From assembly GCA_965219935.1 (NCBI GenBank), contig CBDCOU010000003.1, positions 310,001-374,000 of the forward strand: a stretch of DNA of 64,000 nucleotides, in the 5' to 3' direction. Position 1 is the first letter of the stretch, and each line of letters begins with the position of its first letter. This DNA comes from Bin34 sp965219935 (GTDB lineage Bacteria; Chloroflexota; Anaerolineae; Caldilineales; Caldilineaceae). This document shows, piece by piece, positions 8,374-17,343 of this stretch. The notes under the pieces were generated by a model. That model was not told where the DNA came from. It saw only the letters and a list, made by a program, of their open reading frames with translations, and searched no databases. A program made the position numbers and the translations under genes.

Positions 8374-9921
8374 ATGGGCAAGGAGACGAGGGTTGTAATC
8401 GTTGGCGGGGGGCACAACGGCCTGGTTGCCGCAGGTTACCTGGGAAGGGTTGGGCTAAACGTCCAGGTATTGGAGCGTAGGGACATCGTTGGTGGCGCCG
8501 TGGTGACTGAGGAGTGGTTTCCGGGCTACAGGATCTCCACCTGTTCCTACATCTGCCACATCCTCCAAAAGAAGGTGATCGACGACTTGGAGTTGCGCAA
8601 GCACGGCTTTCACATCTATCCCATTGACCCGTCGCGCGTCCACCCCTTCCCAAACGGAAAAGTACTGACTCTCTGGCACGATGACGCAAGAACCGCCGAG
8701 GAACTCCGGAATCTGTCGCCGGAGGACGCCGATGCCTGGCCCGAATGGGCCGACTTTTGGCACCGTGCCGTTCGGATACTCAGCGACTACTACCTCGGCC
8801 CTCCTCCTTCGCTCGCCCAGCTTACCGAGAGGTTCCGTCAGGAGGGTGAGGAAGAGCTCCTGGAGACGCTGCTGACCGTCCCACTAAGGGACCTGATTGA
8901 CCGCTACTTCATATCGGACGAAGTCAAGGCAGCGGTAAGCACGGGGTCGGTCGACATGGGAGACATAAGCGCCCCCGGCAGCGCTTACATCACCGCACTC
9001 TATCGTTTCAGCGCCTTCCGGCCAGACACTGAGAATTACGGAATCGTACGTGGCGGCATGGGTTCCATCACCCAAGCGCTGGCCCGTTCCGCAGAGGCGT
9101 CGGGCGTGTCCATCAGGACGGGCGCGGCAGTGAGGCGCGTCCTGACGAACGGCGGCAGGGCCACCGGCGTCGTGCTCGAAGACGGTGAGGTAATCGAAGC
9201 CGACGTTGTCCTGTCGAACGCCGACCCGAAGCGGACCTTCCTCAAGCTCCTGAGTGAGACAGACATGGATGGGGAGTTCATCAATGAGGTGAAAGCGCTT
9301 AAGACGCGGGTGGCCTCCGGTAAGTTTCTGTGCGCCCTGAAGGAACTTCCCGACTTGTCCGGCCACCTTGGTCCCGGGTACAACCCGGAGCACTTGGCGA
9401 TGATTGCTCTTTGCCCCACGGTTGACCAGTGTGAGAGCACCTGGAACGATGCCAGGAACGGTCGGGTGCCCGACACGCCGATCATCCATCTCCAAATCCC
9501 TACCGTGTACGACAAGACGGTCGCCCCGGAGGGCTGCCACGTGCTGTCGCTGTGGGTCTACTTCCTGCCGCCCCACGTTCGGGACGGCTCGTGGGGTGAG
9601 ATGCGCCAGCAGTTCGGGGAGCGCCTCATCGACGAGGTGTCCAGGTATGCCCCGAATTTCAGGGACGCGATCATCGACTGGGTCCTGCTGACTCCGGAGG
9701 ACATTGAGGAGCGCGTCGGCCTGACGGACGGCAACATCAGGCATCTTGACATGATCCCGCAGCAGATGATGTCACGCCGTCCGCTGCCGGGATGGTCCGA
9801 CTACCGGACGCCGGTCGAAGGCTTATACCTGTGCGGAGCCGGGACGCATCCCGGCGGCGAGGTTACGGGTGCGCCAGGACACAACGCGGCCCACGTCGTA
9901 CTGCGGGATCTGGACCGCTGA
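8374..9921 (+). CDS. FAD-dependent oxidoreductase, PYROXD2/phytoene desaturase-like
   Basis: 515-aa flavoprotein of the amine-oxidase/phytoene-dehydrogenase superfamily, closest in appearance to PYROXD2. The N-terminal Rossmann dinucleotide motif is VVIVGGGHNGLVAAGYLG, followed by the acidic strand end LERRDIVGG and the family-typical ELRKHGFHI. The C-terminal FAD motif is LYLCGAGTHPGGEVTGAPGH. The ATG at 8374 has AGGAG six bases upstream. It stands alone between a gene relic and an empty stretch. The substrate is unknown; carotenoid desaturation is possible but no carotenoid genes are in the window. Confidence 0.85.
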   Translation: MGKETRVVIVGGGHNGLVAAGYLGRVGLNVQVLERRDIVGGAVVTEEWFPGYRISTCSYICHILQKKVIDDLELRKHGFHIYPIDPSRVHPFPNGKVLTLWHDDARTAEELRNLSPEDADAWPEWADFWHRAVRILSDYYLGPPPSLAQLTERFRQEGEEELLETLLTVPLRDLIDRYFISDEVKAAVSTGSVDMGDISAPGSAYITALYRFSAFRPDTENYGIVRGGMGSITQALARSAEASGVSIRTGAAVRRVLTNGGRATGVVLEDGEVIEADVVLSNADPKRTFLKLLSETDMDGEFINEVKALKTRVASGKFLCALKELPDLSGHLGPGYNPEHLAMIALCPTVDQCESTWNDARNGRVPDTPIIHLQIPTVYDKTVAPEGCHVLSLWVYFLPPHVRDGSWGEMRQQFGERLIDEVSRYAPNFRDAIIDWVLLTPEDIEERVGLTDGNIRHLDMIPQQMMSRRPLPGWSDYRTPVEGLYLCGAGTHPGGEVTGAPGHNAAHVVLRDLDR

Positions 9922-10357
9922 ACATACGCAGCGTCTGGCGGCCCGACAAGGAAGAGGTCGGCGGCGAGCAAGACGCTGTCACCCCCTGCTGCCCTGCCTA
10001 TTGGCTTGGCTCAGGTCACCCACGCTGCCGCTGGCCCTCTGCCCATACAGGGATTTCCGGCTGAGTTTCCAAGGTGCAGTCGCTGGTCTCGGTCCGCGGA
10101 CGATAGGTCGTGCTCACGGGCGGTGTTGACCCGAGGCTGGGGCAGCGTTTGGGTAAGCGATGTGCGGCTTGATGCTGGATCAGCGCAAGGTGGACGGCCG
10201 GGCCCACGCGATTTACCTTCCCGTCATGCCGAACGCATCATCAAACTCGGAGATGGTGCGTGAAAACGGCTCAAAACTGTCCGAACCATAGACCCAAAGA
10301 ACCTTCACGCAATGCATCCCGCTTTACTGCGGGCATGCCCTTTCGGTCGTGGCGAGT
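9922..10357. other. Intergenic stretch without recognisable gene
   Basis: About 430 bases between the oxidoreductase and the convergent nucleotidyltransferase-HEPN gene. Short open frames exist but none has a ribosome site or recognisable protein. An imperfect hairpin (CCCGC/GCGGG around 10316-10336) lies just past the 3' end of the nucleotidyltransferase-HEPN gene and may end its transcript, though no T-run is present. Confidence 0.5.
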
Positions 10358-11260
10358 CTAGGTCCGTCGGTAGTCGTCCTTGGTGAAGGTCCAAGGGTCG
10401 AAGCCACCCATACGTCCGCAGTGGTTCAACATGGCCTCCACGTCCGCCGTCACAGCCTGCACCATGGTTTCCGGGTCCTGTTCCAGGTCCGGGTTGCCGT
10501 AGGCCTCGGGCCCGGCAAAGTCCGAGAGGCCCTCAAGGTCGGCGGTCAGGGTTGGACGGGGCACCAGGTTGCGGACATACTGGTGCAGGGATTCCAGGGT
10601 GTGAGTATGTGGAAAGGCGCGCCCGTGGGCCGCGCTCACGGCCTTGCAGGCGTGTTCAAGGGCGTGCTGGGCCTTCTCACCCATTTCGCTTTCCCATGCG
10701 GCGGGTTCGGGAAATGCTTCGGAACCCGCCTGAAAGATCAGCCGCATGGCCAGCAGGTTGCGCCGGGCGGTCCAGGCCCGTTCCATGGCTTCCCTGCTGC
10801 GGTGCTCGTCGGAGGGATTCGGAGCCTGTTCGCCACCGGTCGGAGGCCGGTATCTGAAACCCCTAGTGGTGACACCGTCCCGGGCGGCTTGAGCGGCCAC
10901 GTGGTTGAGGCCATGCTGCATGAATTCAAAAAAGTCGGAAGCCAGGATGGTCACGTCCACACCCGGTCCCCAATTCCCGTAGCCACGGCGCACGGCCCTG
11001 TCGGCGACCTCCTCGATGGCTTCGGGGCGCTTCCGGTCGGCCGGCACGACCACCAGCAGGTCAATATCGGAGTGCGGGAGGTGATCGCCGCGCGCTCGTG
11101 AACCGAATAGCAGCACCCGTTCCACGCCCTGGATTTCGGCCACGGCCTGCGCCACGGTCCGCGCTCGGGGATCGTGGGCGGTGTCGAGTATGCGGGGTGA
11201 CTTCTCGTCAAGTCCGCGCTCCACATCCGAAACAGGACTTGGCAGCATCCGGTACAACAT
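10358..11260 (-). CDS. Nucleotidyltransferase (MNT) fused to HEPN domain
   Basis: 300-aa two-domain protein. Residues ~35-120 are a minimal nucleotidyltransferase: LLFGSRARGDHLPHSDIDLL shows the GSxARG motif and the DxD metal pair. Residues ~155-240 are a helical HEPN domain, with the pattern KAQHALEHACKAVSAAHG then FPHTHTLESL. In most MNT-HEPN toxin-antitoxin modules these are separate genes, with MNT the antitoxin that modifies the HEPN ribonuclease. Here they are one chain. I do not see a clear RX4-6H catalytic motif, so RNase activity is doubtful. The ATG at 11260 has no strong ribosome site. Confidence 0.75.
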   Translation of the reverse strand: MLYRMLPSPVSDVERGLDEKSPRILDTAHDPRARTVAQAVAEIQGVERVLLFGSRARGDHLPHSDIDLLVVVPADRKRPEAIEEVADRAVRRGYGNWGPGVDVTILASDFFEFMQHGLNHVAAQAARDGVTTRGFRYRPPTGGEQAPNPSDEHRSREAMERAWTARRNLLAMRLIFQAGSEAFPEPAAWESEMGEKAQHALEHACKAVSAAHGRAFPHTHTLESLHQYVRNLVPRPTLTADLEGLSDFAGPEAYGNPDLEQDPETMVQAVTADVEAMLNHCGRMGGFDPWTFTKDDYRRT

Positions 11261-11574
11261 GACAGCAGGATGACCTTGCGGTTGCTGAATGATCCGATTG
11301 TACAGGATTGGATTCGGTCAGATGGTTCCGATTCTCGCCCCATGTTCGCTTGAGAATTGATGATGGCCCATGCCTTCGTACCCCGACAACCGACCGTGGC
11401 ATACTTATCCAAGTACCCCTGCCAAGGGGGATGCGGGGTTTCGCAAGGGATAGACAAATACGCATTGGGCCGATGGCGGATGCCTTGGAATGACGAAAGC
11501 CCCGGCGCGATGACAGCCGAGGCTTGCTTGGTCATGTGGGGAGGCGCGGCCCCGGCCGACAGGAGGTGGATCCC
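11261..11574. other. Intergenic region with stem-loop before small membrane protein gene
   Basis: About 310 bases with no convincing gene. It contains an imperfect 10-bp stem (AAGCCCCGGC paired with GCCGAGGCTT around a nine-base loop, near 11498-11526), shortly before the strong ribosome site at 11561. The stem could be a terminator remnant or leader structure; there is no T-run. Confidence 0.4.
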
Positions 11575-11841
11575 GTGGCCCGTTCGATTGTACAGCCGGA
11601 AATGATCAACCGGACCGCCTACCGCGACCTGCAGGACGCAGGCATGGACGCGTCCCAGGCGGAGGCGGTGGCCGTCCACTTGCCGGACTGGTCGCAATTT
11701 GCGACCAAGCAGGACTTGGCGACTTTGCGGAGCGAGATGAAGGATCTGCAGGCAACGCTGATTCGCTGGATGGTGGGCCTGTTTTTGACGTTCACTGCGG
11801 TTTTGGGTGCCCTGCTGACATCAAGCAATCTGCTGGGCTGA
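11575..11841 (+). CDS. Small coiled-coil protein with C-terminal membrane anchor
   Basis: 88 aa from the GTG at 11575, chosen because AGGAGG (11561-11566) lies eight bases upstream. The order is a short N-terminal helix (AYRDLQDAGMDASQAEAVA), a coiled coil (ATKQDLATLRSEMKDLQATL), and one hydrophobic segment (WMVGLFLTFTAVLGALL). This resembles the bacterial DUF1640/CCDC90-like layout: helix, coiled coil, tail anchor. Function is unknown. It is a single gene, convergent with the membrane protein at 11939. Confidence 0.65.
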   Translation: MARSIVQPEMINRTAYRDLQDAGMDASQAEAVAVHLPDWSQFATKQDLATLRSEMKDLQATLIRWMVGLFLTFTAVLGALLTSSNLLG

Positions 11842-11938
11842 CAGGCCGAAACTGCTGCGCAGTGTGCCTGGGCGGGCTTGGTCGTGGCCGCCGTGCTCAT
11901 CGCCGAGATGTTCCAGCAGCGCATTCCTCCGGGGAGCA

Positions 11939-13213
11939 TCAGAGGCGACGGCGCAACGCCAGCATGCCGCTGATGACCAACAGCCCGGCCATCACCAGCG
12001 CACTGGCCAGTACGATGCCCATCGCCAAGGATAGGATGGTGCTGTCCTGTGTGGTGCCTTGACTCAGTGTCCACTCGTACCAGCCCCAGCCCTTGGTCTG
12101 CTCGAACTCCAAGCGATAGGTACCCGGATCCAAACCGGTCAGCGGAAACTCCTGGTAGAAGTACTCCTGGTCGTTGCGCCGGGTGAACGACCAGTCCGTC
12201 ACGGGCTCCAAGGCTGCAGCGTCCGACGAGGCCGCGGTCAGTCGGACCGTGACGTTACCCTCACCGTTGACGTTGACAATCCTGATCTTCCGGGCATCGG
12301 GGTCGAGAACCAGCGTATCGCTTCTAATCGGATCGACGCGCGTCAGGACAAAGGCACCGTGTTCCAGACGCAGGGTCGACTCCTTGTATTGCGAGTTCAG
12401 CAACAGTACGGCGACGGACAGCAACACAAACAGAACCGAGGCTCCAATTAGAAATGGCCGGGACAGGAGTAGCGACCTATAGGGATCCGTGGCTTTGGCA
12501 CCGCCCGACTGTGCCTGCCTGCCGAAAGGTGTTCCCGTTTCTTGCCATGGTTGGTTCAAGTTCGGCAGTGCCGAAGGCATGGGCATGTTTGGCGTTGGCA
12601 AGCGCGGTCGCCGTTGCACCAGTCGTTCAAACCACCAGCGCCAAGCCATCCAAATCGGTGCTGCCACCAGCAGGCTGAACACCAGCATCACGGAGATGTC
12701 GGTGCCGATGGACCGCATGAGCACGTCGCGCCAGCGGAATAGTTCCGGGGACTCGGCAATCCAAATCTGTATTTGGTTGCGCTGAAGCATCATCCAGACG
12801 GTGGCCGTTGCCCCGATGACGGCAGCCATGACCCCGAAACTGACAAACCAGCGCCGGGTTTCCTTGAGTGAGCCGCTCAGGAACCAGCCGGTGGCGGCGA
12901 CAATGCCCAGGACGGCGAAGACGATGAACGCCGGCCAAGCCGCAACCAGGCCGTTGACCGCGTTGCTGAATGTTCCGCCCAGGCTTTCCAGGACCAGCTC
13001 ACTGGTGGTCTTGTCCGTCAGGGCTCCAAGTTCGGATCCGGCTCGTGCCATTGTGTTGGCCAAGCCGTAGAACACCCCCACGACGGCAAAACCAAGGTAG
13101 AGGATTCCAATCACAGAAGCCAGGGCCAGGACGTTGGAGGCTGCACCGAGTACCGCGGACCTGCCCAGTGTCTTGATGTTTACCGAGTGTTGCAACGGAT
13201 GCCCTTGACCCAA
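11939..13213 (-). CDS. Unknown multi-pass membrane protein
   Basis: 424 aa if translation begins at the TTG at 13213; a stop lies just upstream and there is no early ATG. Hydrophobic segments are near residues 18-48, 92-112, 125-142, 172-190, 263-283 and 395-415. An extracytoplasmic beta-rich part (about 290-390) contains TYRLEFEQTKGWGWYEWTL. The C-terminus is a membrane helix ending in LRRRL. I do not recognise the family. A relic of a second copy's 3' end lies at 8231. It may be an envelope sensor or structural protein, but nothing proves this. Confidence 0.6.
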   Translation of the reverse strand: MGQGHPLQHSVNIKTLGRSAVLGAASNVLALASVIGILYLGFAVVGVFYGLANTMARAGSELGALTDKTTSELVLESLGGTFSNAVNGLVAAWPAFIVFAVLGIVAATGWFLSGSLKETRRWFVSFGVMAAVIGATATVWMMLQRNQIQIWIAESPELFRWRDVLMRSIGTDISVMLVFSLLVAAPIWMAWRWWFERLVQRRPRLPTPNMPMPSALPNLNQPWQETGTPFGRQAQSGGAKATDPYRSLLLSRPFLIGASVLFVLLSVAVLLLNSQYKESTLRLEHGAFVLTRVDPIRSDTLVLDPDARKIRIVNVNGEGNVTVRLTAASSDAAALEPVTDWSFTRRNDQEYFYQEFPLTGLDPGTYRLEFEQTKGWGWYEWTLSQGTTQDSTILSLAMGIVLASALVMAGLLVISGMLALRRRL

Positions 13214-13430
13214 CGCAGTTCAGCCAGTTCGCATGGATTGTACTGGGAAATCGGCACATCCGGGGCGAATCGCGTTATGTAGATCTTGCCGCCCGCCCAG
13301 AAACAGCGTCGGTCGTTCAGCACCGCGAATGGAGGCTTGTACCGGTGCCCGGCTCCAATACCTGCGGTACTGTTGCAGTCTCATAGATAATGAATCGTAC
13401 CGGGCACCTCACATTAGGAGCATGCACGTC

Positions 13431-14651
13431 ATGACCACTGACACGGTTGTACGGGAACAAGCACCCCCCTCCGACAGGGACCGGGTTCCCGAACCCGCTC
13501 CGGTGCCGCGCTGGACCCACCGGGATTGGCGCGTGCCGCCGGGGCACGGCGACACCACGCCGGATGCGGCGCAGACGGCACGCCGCCGCCGCGTCATCCA
13601 CCGCATCCTCCACCCCGACCAGTGGCGCGCCCACCTGGAGGCCCTGCCGCACTACGATCCCGAGTACGTCTACGACGAGGGGCACGAGTACGAGGACGAC
13701 TGGACCACCGACCCCGACTACTGTTGGGACGGAAACCATCTCCATTGGCGCATATTCGACGAAGAAGGTTTCCTGATGCCCATCCCTCGCGACCATGCCT
13801 ATCTGATCGGCAATGTGCAGGAGGCCCTGTGCGGAGCCTTGGACACGGACCGCGACACGGTTCTCAACGAGCCCGACTACCACTTCCCGGAGGAACTGGG
13901 CCGGGTTGCGGGGTTGCGCACCGAGAGTGGCGCCATCCAAATCAAGGTGCAGCCGGATTTGGTCGTATTGCCGCCGGGTTGGCATGACGGACGGCTCCCC
14001 AAGTCCCGCGTGTTGCGCGTGGATGCCGACCATCCCGTGCCGACATTGGTCGTGGAAGTGGTTTCGGCCAGCACCGCGGGCCGGGACCGGGAGGGCAAAC
14101 GGGCCCTGTACGAAGCTTTGGGTGTGCGTGAGTACCTGTTGCTCGACCCCGGTGGGGAAGACCAATCCCGTCCGCCCGGACTGGTTCTGTATCGCCTGCA
14201 GGATGGGGTCTATGCCCACATCCCGGGCGGGGATCCGGGCCCGTCGGCGGGGGACGACGGGCTGGTTTTGATGCCGGTGTTCAGCGAGGTCTGCGATACG
14301 GCCCTGCGCCTGGTCCGACCGGCGTCGGATGCCCGTCTTGTATGCCAATGGCGGGATCCGGGAACGGGGCACTGGCGCGACCACGACACCGATCAGGCGA
14401 CTGCCTTGCTCGAAAGCCGCGTCGAGGGTCGTGCTGAGGGTCGCGTTGAGGCGCTATTGCAGTTGTTGGAGCGAATCCTGCCTGAGGCCGCGTATCCCGG
14501 GGCAGCGGCGCAGATAGCACAGCACTGGTCGGCACACGGCCTGCCGGCGGATGCCGAGGCACGCGTGTTGGCGGCTGCGGCGGAGCCCAACCGCTGGCGG
14601 GACCACCTCCGCGTACCCGCGGACACCGACCGCACCCCGCCGTCCCGGTAA
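13431..14651 (+). CDS. Uma2 family (DUF820) PD-(D/E)XK nuclease-fold protein
   Basis: About 406 aa. GGAG at 13417-13420 favours the ATG at 13431 over the one at 13422. The Uma2 core spans about residues 110-300: IKVQPDLVVLPP holds the active-site Asp, PTLVVEVVSASTAGRD the ExV-type strand, and KRALYEALGVREYLLLDP the conserved helix and strand. A long charged N-terminal extension (WTTDPDYCWDGNHLHWRIFD) and a C-terminal helical tail rich in EGRAEGRVE repeats flank it. Uma2 proteins are abundant in Chloroflexota and Cyanobacteria. Nuclease activity is predicted from fold only. Confidence 0.75.
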   Translation: MTTDTVVREQAPPSDRDRVPEPAPVPRWTHRDWRVPPGHGDTTPDAAQTARRRRVIHRILHPDQWRAHLEALPHYDPEYVYDEGHEYEDDWTTDPDYCWDGNHLHWRIFDEEGFLMPIPRDHAYLIGNVQEALCGALDTDRDTVLNEPDYHFPEELGRVAGLRTESGAIQIKVQPDLVVLPPGWHDGRLPKSRVLRVDADHPVPTLVVEVVSASTAGRDREGKRALYEALGVREYLLLDPGGEDQSRPPGLVLYRLQDGVYAHIPGGDPGPSAGDDGLVLMPVFSEVCDTALRLVRPASDARLVCQWRDPGTGHWRDHDTDQATALLESRVEGRAEGRVEALLQLLERILPEAAYPGAAAQIAQHWSAHGLPADAEARVLAAAAEPNRWRDHLRVPADTDRTPPSR

Positions 14652-15142
14652 CCCTGGGCTCACAACCTCCAAGGGTTGCTGATATTCCGGGATCAGCCCG
14701 TTAACCTCAGTGCTCCAAGACTGACCACGGAGTGGGATGGAGGCGCGTATTCCGACGAATACGAAACCTATTCCCTTGATGATGTGTTGACCGGCTGGTG
14801 ATCCCGTTTTGTCACGTGTACGCGTGGATCAGCGCACAACGGCCTCCTCGGGTTGATCACCTCGGCCGGAGGATTGATCTCGTGACAGTCTGTGTGCCAG
14901 TCTCGACAACCTGCGCCTGACCCGTCCCGAAACGTCTTCATTACTTGCATTACTGCTCCGAATCGCAATCTCGATTGCGAATGTCGCCGAATCCGCGTCC
15001 TACCTCCATTGCGACTGTTGCCTGCAGACCAGCCAAAGCATACCGAGGACGGGCTGTTTGCCACAGGCTGCATGATTGATGTTGGCAACTTTGCAGATCA
15101 CTGTTGCCGTTCTGATACTTGTTGGAAGGAGCAAACCAGGTC
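14652..15142. other. Intergenic stretch without recognisable gene
   Basis: About 490 bases between the Uma2 gene and the Gfo/Idh oxidoreductase. I found no open frame with a convincing start or family, no RNA gene and no strong terminator. The last ~20 bases hold the GGAAGGAG ribosome site of the next gene. Confidence 0.5.
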
Positions 15143-16255
15143 ATGGGAGACGCAATCAAGGTCGGCATCGTCGGCTTCCTGGGCAGGGGCGGCAGCCTGG
15201 CGGCCGCTGTAGATGTACATCCCCATGCCCGGGTTCAAGCAGTGTGCGACATCGATGGGGAGAGGTTGGCCCCGGCTGCGGCCTCCATTGGTGCCGAGCC
15301 CTACATGGACTACGATCGGATGTTGGGCGAAGCGGACCTGGATGCCGTGATCCTGGGTACCCCGATGCAACTGCACGCGTCCCAGGCAGTGAAGGCCTTG
15401 GACCGCAATATCCATGTGCTCAGCGAGGTGGTGGCTGCAGTCTCCGTCAAAGAGTGCCGGGAACTGGTGGCGGCCCAGGCAAGGTCCTCGGCCACCTACA
15501 TGCTCTCGGAAAACTACTGCTACACCAAAGCCAACATGCTGATCGAGGCATTGGTCGCGCAGGGCCTGTTTGGGACGGTCTACTATGCGGAGGGAGAGTA
15601 CCTGCATGACCTGAAAGACCTCAACGAAATCACGAGGTGGCGACGTCGTTGGCAGACTGGAGTCGACGGCATTACCTACGGTACGCACAGTCTGGGTCCC
15701 ATTCTGCGGTGGATGCCCGGTGACCGGGTGGCGAGTGTGTGTTGCCGGGGGAGTGGACACCATTACCGGGATCCGAGGGGCGATCCCTACGAAAATCAGG
15801 ATACGTGCGTCATGCTGGCCAAGACCAGGCAGGGAGCCCTGATCAAGATTCGCGTGGACATGGTGTCAACCCGGCCGCACGCCATGCACAACTTCCAGCT
15901 GCAGGGGACGGAAGGCGCATATGAATCGGCGCGTGTGGATTCGGAGGTCAACCGGGTTTGGCTATCGGCGTTGGATGGCGGAAACAGGGAGTGGATGGAC
16001 TTGCGGGAACTCGAAGGGAGATTCCTGCCTGATGTGTGGCGTCAGGCCTCTTCGGAAGCCGTGAAGTCCGGACACGGAGGGGGAGACCACTTCGTACTGG
16101 AGGACTTCATCGCGGTCGTCCGCGGGGAAAGGCAATGCCGCATTGACATCCACACAGCCATGGACATGACGTTGCCCGGCCTGATCAGTCAGGAGTCGAT
16201 TGTCCGGGACGGCATTTGGCTTGAGGTTCCGGATTCCCGAACCTGGCAGAACTGA
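15143..16255 (+). CDS. Gfo/Idh/MocA family NAD(P)-dependent oxidoreductase
   Basis: 370-aa sugar or inositol dehydrogenase-like protein. The N-terminal Rossmann fold begins KVGIVGFLGRGGSLA, and the acidic strand end is VCDID. A substrate-side histidine is in ITYGTHSLGPILRW (about residue 180), and NYCYTKANML matches the family helix after the cofactor domain. The usual EKP motif reads HVLSEVVAA, so the catalytic lysine position is replaced, as in some subfamilies. GGAAGGAG at 15124-15131 supports the ATG at 15143. It is monocistronic. Substrate unknown, probably a carbohydrate derivative. Confidence 0.85.
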   Translation: MGDAIKVGIVGFLGRGGSLAAAVDVHPHARVQAVCDIDGERLAPAAASIGAEPYMDYDRMLGEADLDAVILGTPMQLHASQAVKALDRNIHVLSEVVAAVSVKECRELVAAQARSSATYMLSENYCYTKANMLIEALVAQGLFGTVYYAEGEYLHDLKDLNEITRWRRRWQTGVDGITYGTHSLGPILRWMPGDRVASVCCRGSGHHYRDPRGDPYENQDTCVMLAKTRQGALIKIRVDMVSTRPHAMHNFQLQGTEGAYESARVDSEVNRVWLSALDGGNREWMDLRELEGRFLPDVWRQASSEAVKSGHGGGDHFVLEDFIAVVRGERQCRIDIHTAMDMTLPGLISQESIVRDGIWLEVPDSRTWQN

Positions 16256-16279
16256 ATGGGGCAGGGAAGGGGTGGGGGC

Positions 16280-16305
16280 GAACCGAAGGTGCTCGTGTTC
16301 GGTTC
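16280..16305. other. 8-bp perfect inverted repeat downstream of the oxidoreductase gene
   Basis: GAACCGAA (16280-16287) and TTCGGTTC (16298-16305) flank a ten-base loop, 24 bases past the Gfo/Idh stop. It could be a weak terminator but lacks a T-run. Confidence 0.35.
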
Positions 16306-16486
16306 CCATGGACGGGTTCCCCACCTTCCAGGCGGCTGGTATAGCGCGAGGCAGGATTCGGGCGGGGCCAACCAATGTGAGCTCGGGCTCATCGTTCCAA
16401 GTGGCAAGTGGACCCGGGAGACAACGCGGAGCTCCCGTGGTAGGAAACAGAGTGGTTGGCGGAACCGGGATCGGAGCCTTCAGACC

Positions 16487-16993
16487 TTAAACCCGAACTT
16501 TGGGAGGTTGGCTGCTGCGAAACCGCAGTGTGTCATACACCGCATACGCTTGCCTGTCCGCTTTGGCAACTTGATTGAACTGTGCGATCCCATGCTCCGC
16601 CCGATTCACCCACTGGATCACTTGGGCTCTGGTAAATGACGCCATCGGATCATAGTCTGCTTCGTGGCGGTGATATTGCATGGCAACCAAGAACCTGGCA
16701 AAGGCCCGAATCTCAGGTGGAAAAAGTTTTATATGGCTTGGTCTCTCGCACCGCTTCTTGACTTCGCCGTGGTCCACTGCACGATAAGCCTGAACCCGGG
16801 CCGGCTGGCTTCGTGCAGATCTCGACTTTGCTGTCAGGGTGTTGGCGACACACCGTGCAAGAGTATGAAACAAAGCGTAGTAAATCGTACTGACAGCCCG
16901 TTGCAACTCAACCGCATCAGGTCGGCCCGGCCTTGTGCCATGGGCACCTTCCGCTAAACGCCGGGCCAACCGCAACAGTCTGTTCGGTGACAT
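16487..16993 (-). CDS. HEPN-like helical protein, second gene of a two-gene operon
   Basis: 168 aa from an ATG that overlaps the TGA of the gene before it (TGATG junction). The region AVSTIYYALFHTLARCVAN resembles the HEPN helix that carries YYALFH in small toxin-like proteins, and RHEADYDPMASFT matches the conserved ADYDP turn. These features are typical of HEPN proteins in toxin-antitoxin and defence loci, several of which are ribonucleases. A strict RX4-6H motif is not clear, so activity is uncertain. Translational coupling to the 102-aa upstream protein suggests the two act together. Confidence 0.6.
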   Translation of the reverse strand: MSPNRLLRLARRLAEGAHGTRPGRPDAVELQRAVSTIYYALFHTLARCVANTLTAKSRSARSQPARVQAYRAVDHGEVKKRCERPSHIKLFPPEIRAFARFLVAMQYHRHEADYDPMASFTRAQVIQWVNRAEHGIAQFNQVAKADRQAYAVYDTLRFRSSQPPKVRV

Positions 16994-17301
16994 CACTCCC
17001 ACGCTTTCTCAAGCGTGCGCAACAAACCCGGCCACTCCGACTTCAACACGTACGAATGAAGGGGAACCCCCGGGTATCCCAGTTCGACAGCTCTGGCCCA
17101 AAGATGTTCCTCCATGGACGACGTCTTTGCAGGATCAAGATTGTTCACGTCACCTTCGAACACGATGTAGGTGCGGAGGAAGGAGAGTTCGTCATCCTGA
17201 TCTGCCCAAACCTCGATTGGACCAAACTCAAATTCGTCTCCAAATCGTTCATTCAGCATCTGTCTGATTTCGTTAGCGAACACTTTCTCGTTGGTGGTCA
17301 C
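16993..17301 (-). CDS. Small acidic protein coupled to the HEPN-like gene
   Basis: 102 aa from the GTG at 17301, chosen because AGGAGG (17306-17311) lies four bases upstream. An ATG at 17325 would add eight residues but has no ribosome site. Visible features are an N-terminal helix (KVFANEIRQMLNERFG), an acidic stretch (WADQDDELSFLRTYIVFEG) and a C-terminal helical part ending LLRTLEKAWE. I do not recognise the family. Its stop overlaps the start of the HEPN-like gene, so it would be a natural antitoxin or partner; that is inference from arrangement only. Confidence 0.55.
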   Translation of the reverse strand: MTTNEKVFANEIRQMLNERFGDEFEFGPIEVWADQDDELSFLRTYIVFEGDVNNLDPAKTSSMEEHLWARAVELGYPGVPLHSYVLKSEWPGLLRTLEKAWE

Positions 17302-17343
17302 AACGCCTCCTGGAAGATTGGACATCCCGAGCCAAGCAGTCTC

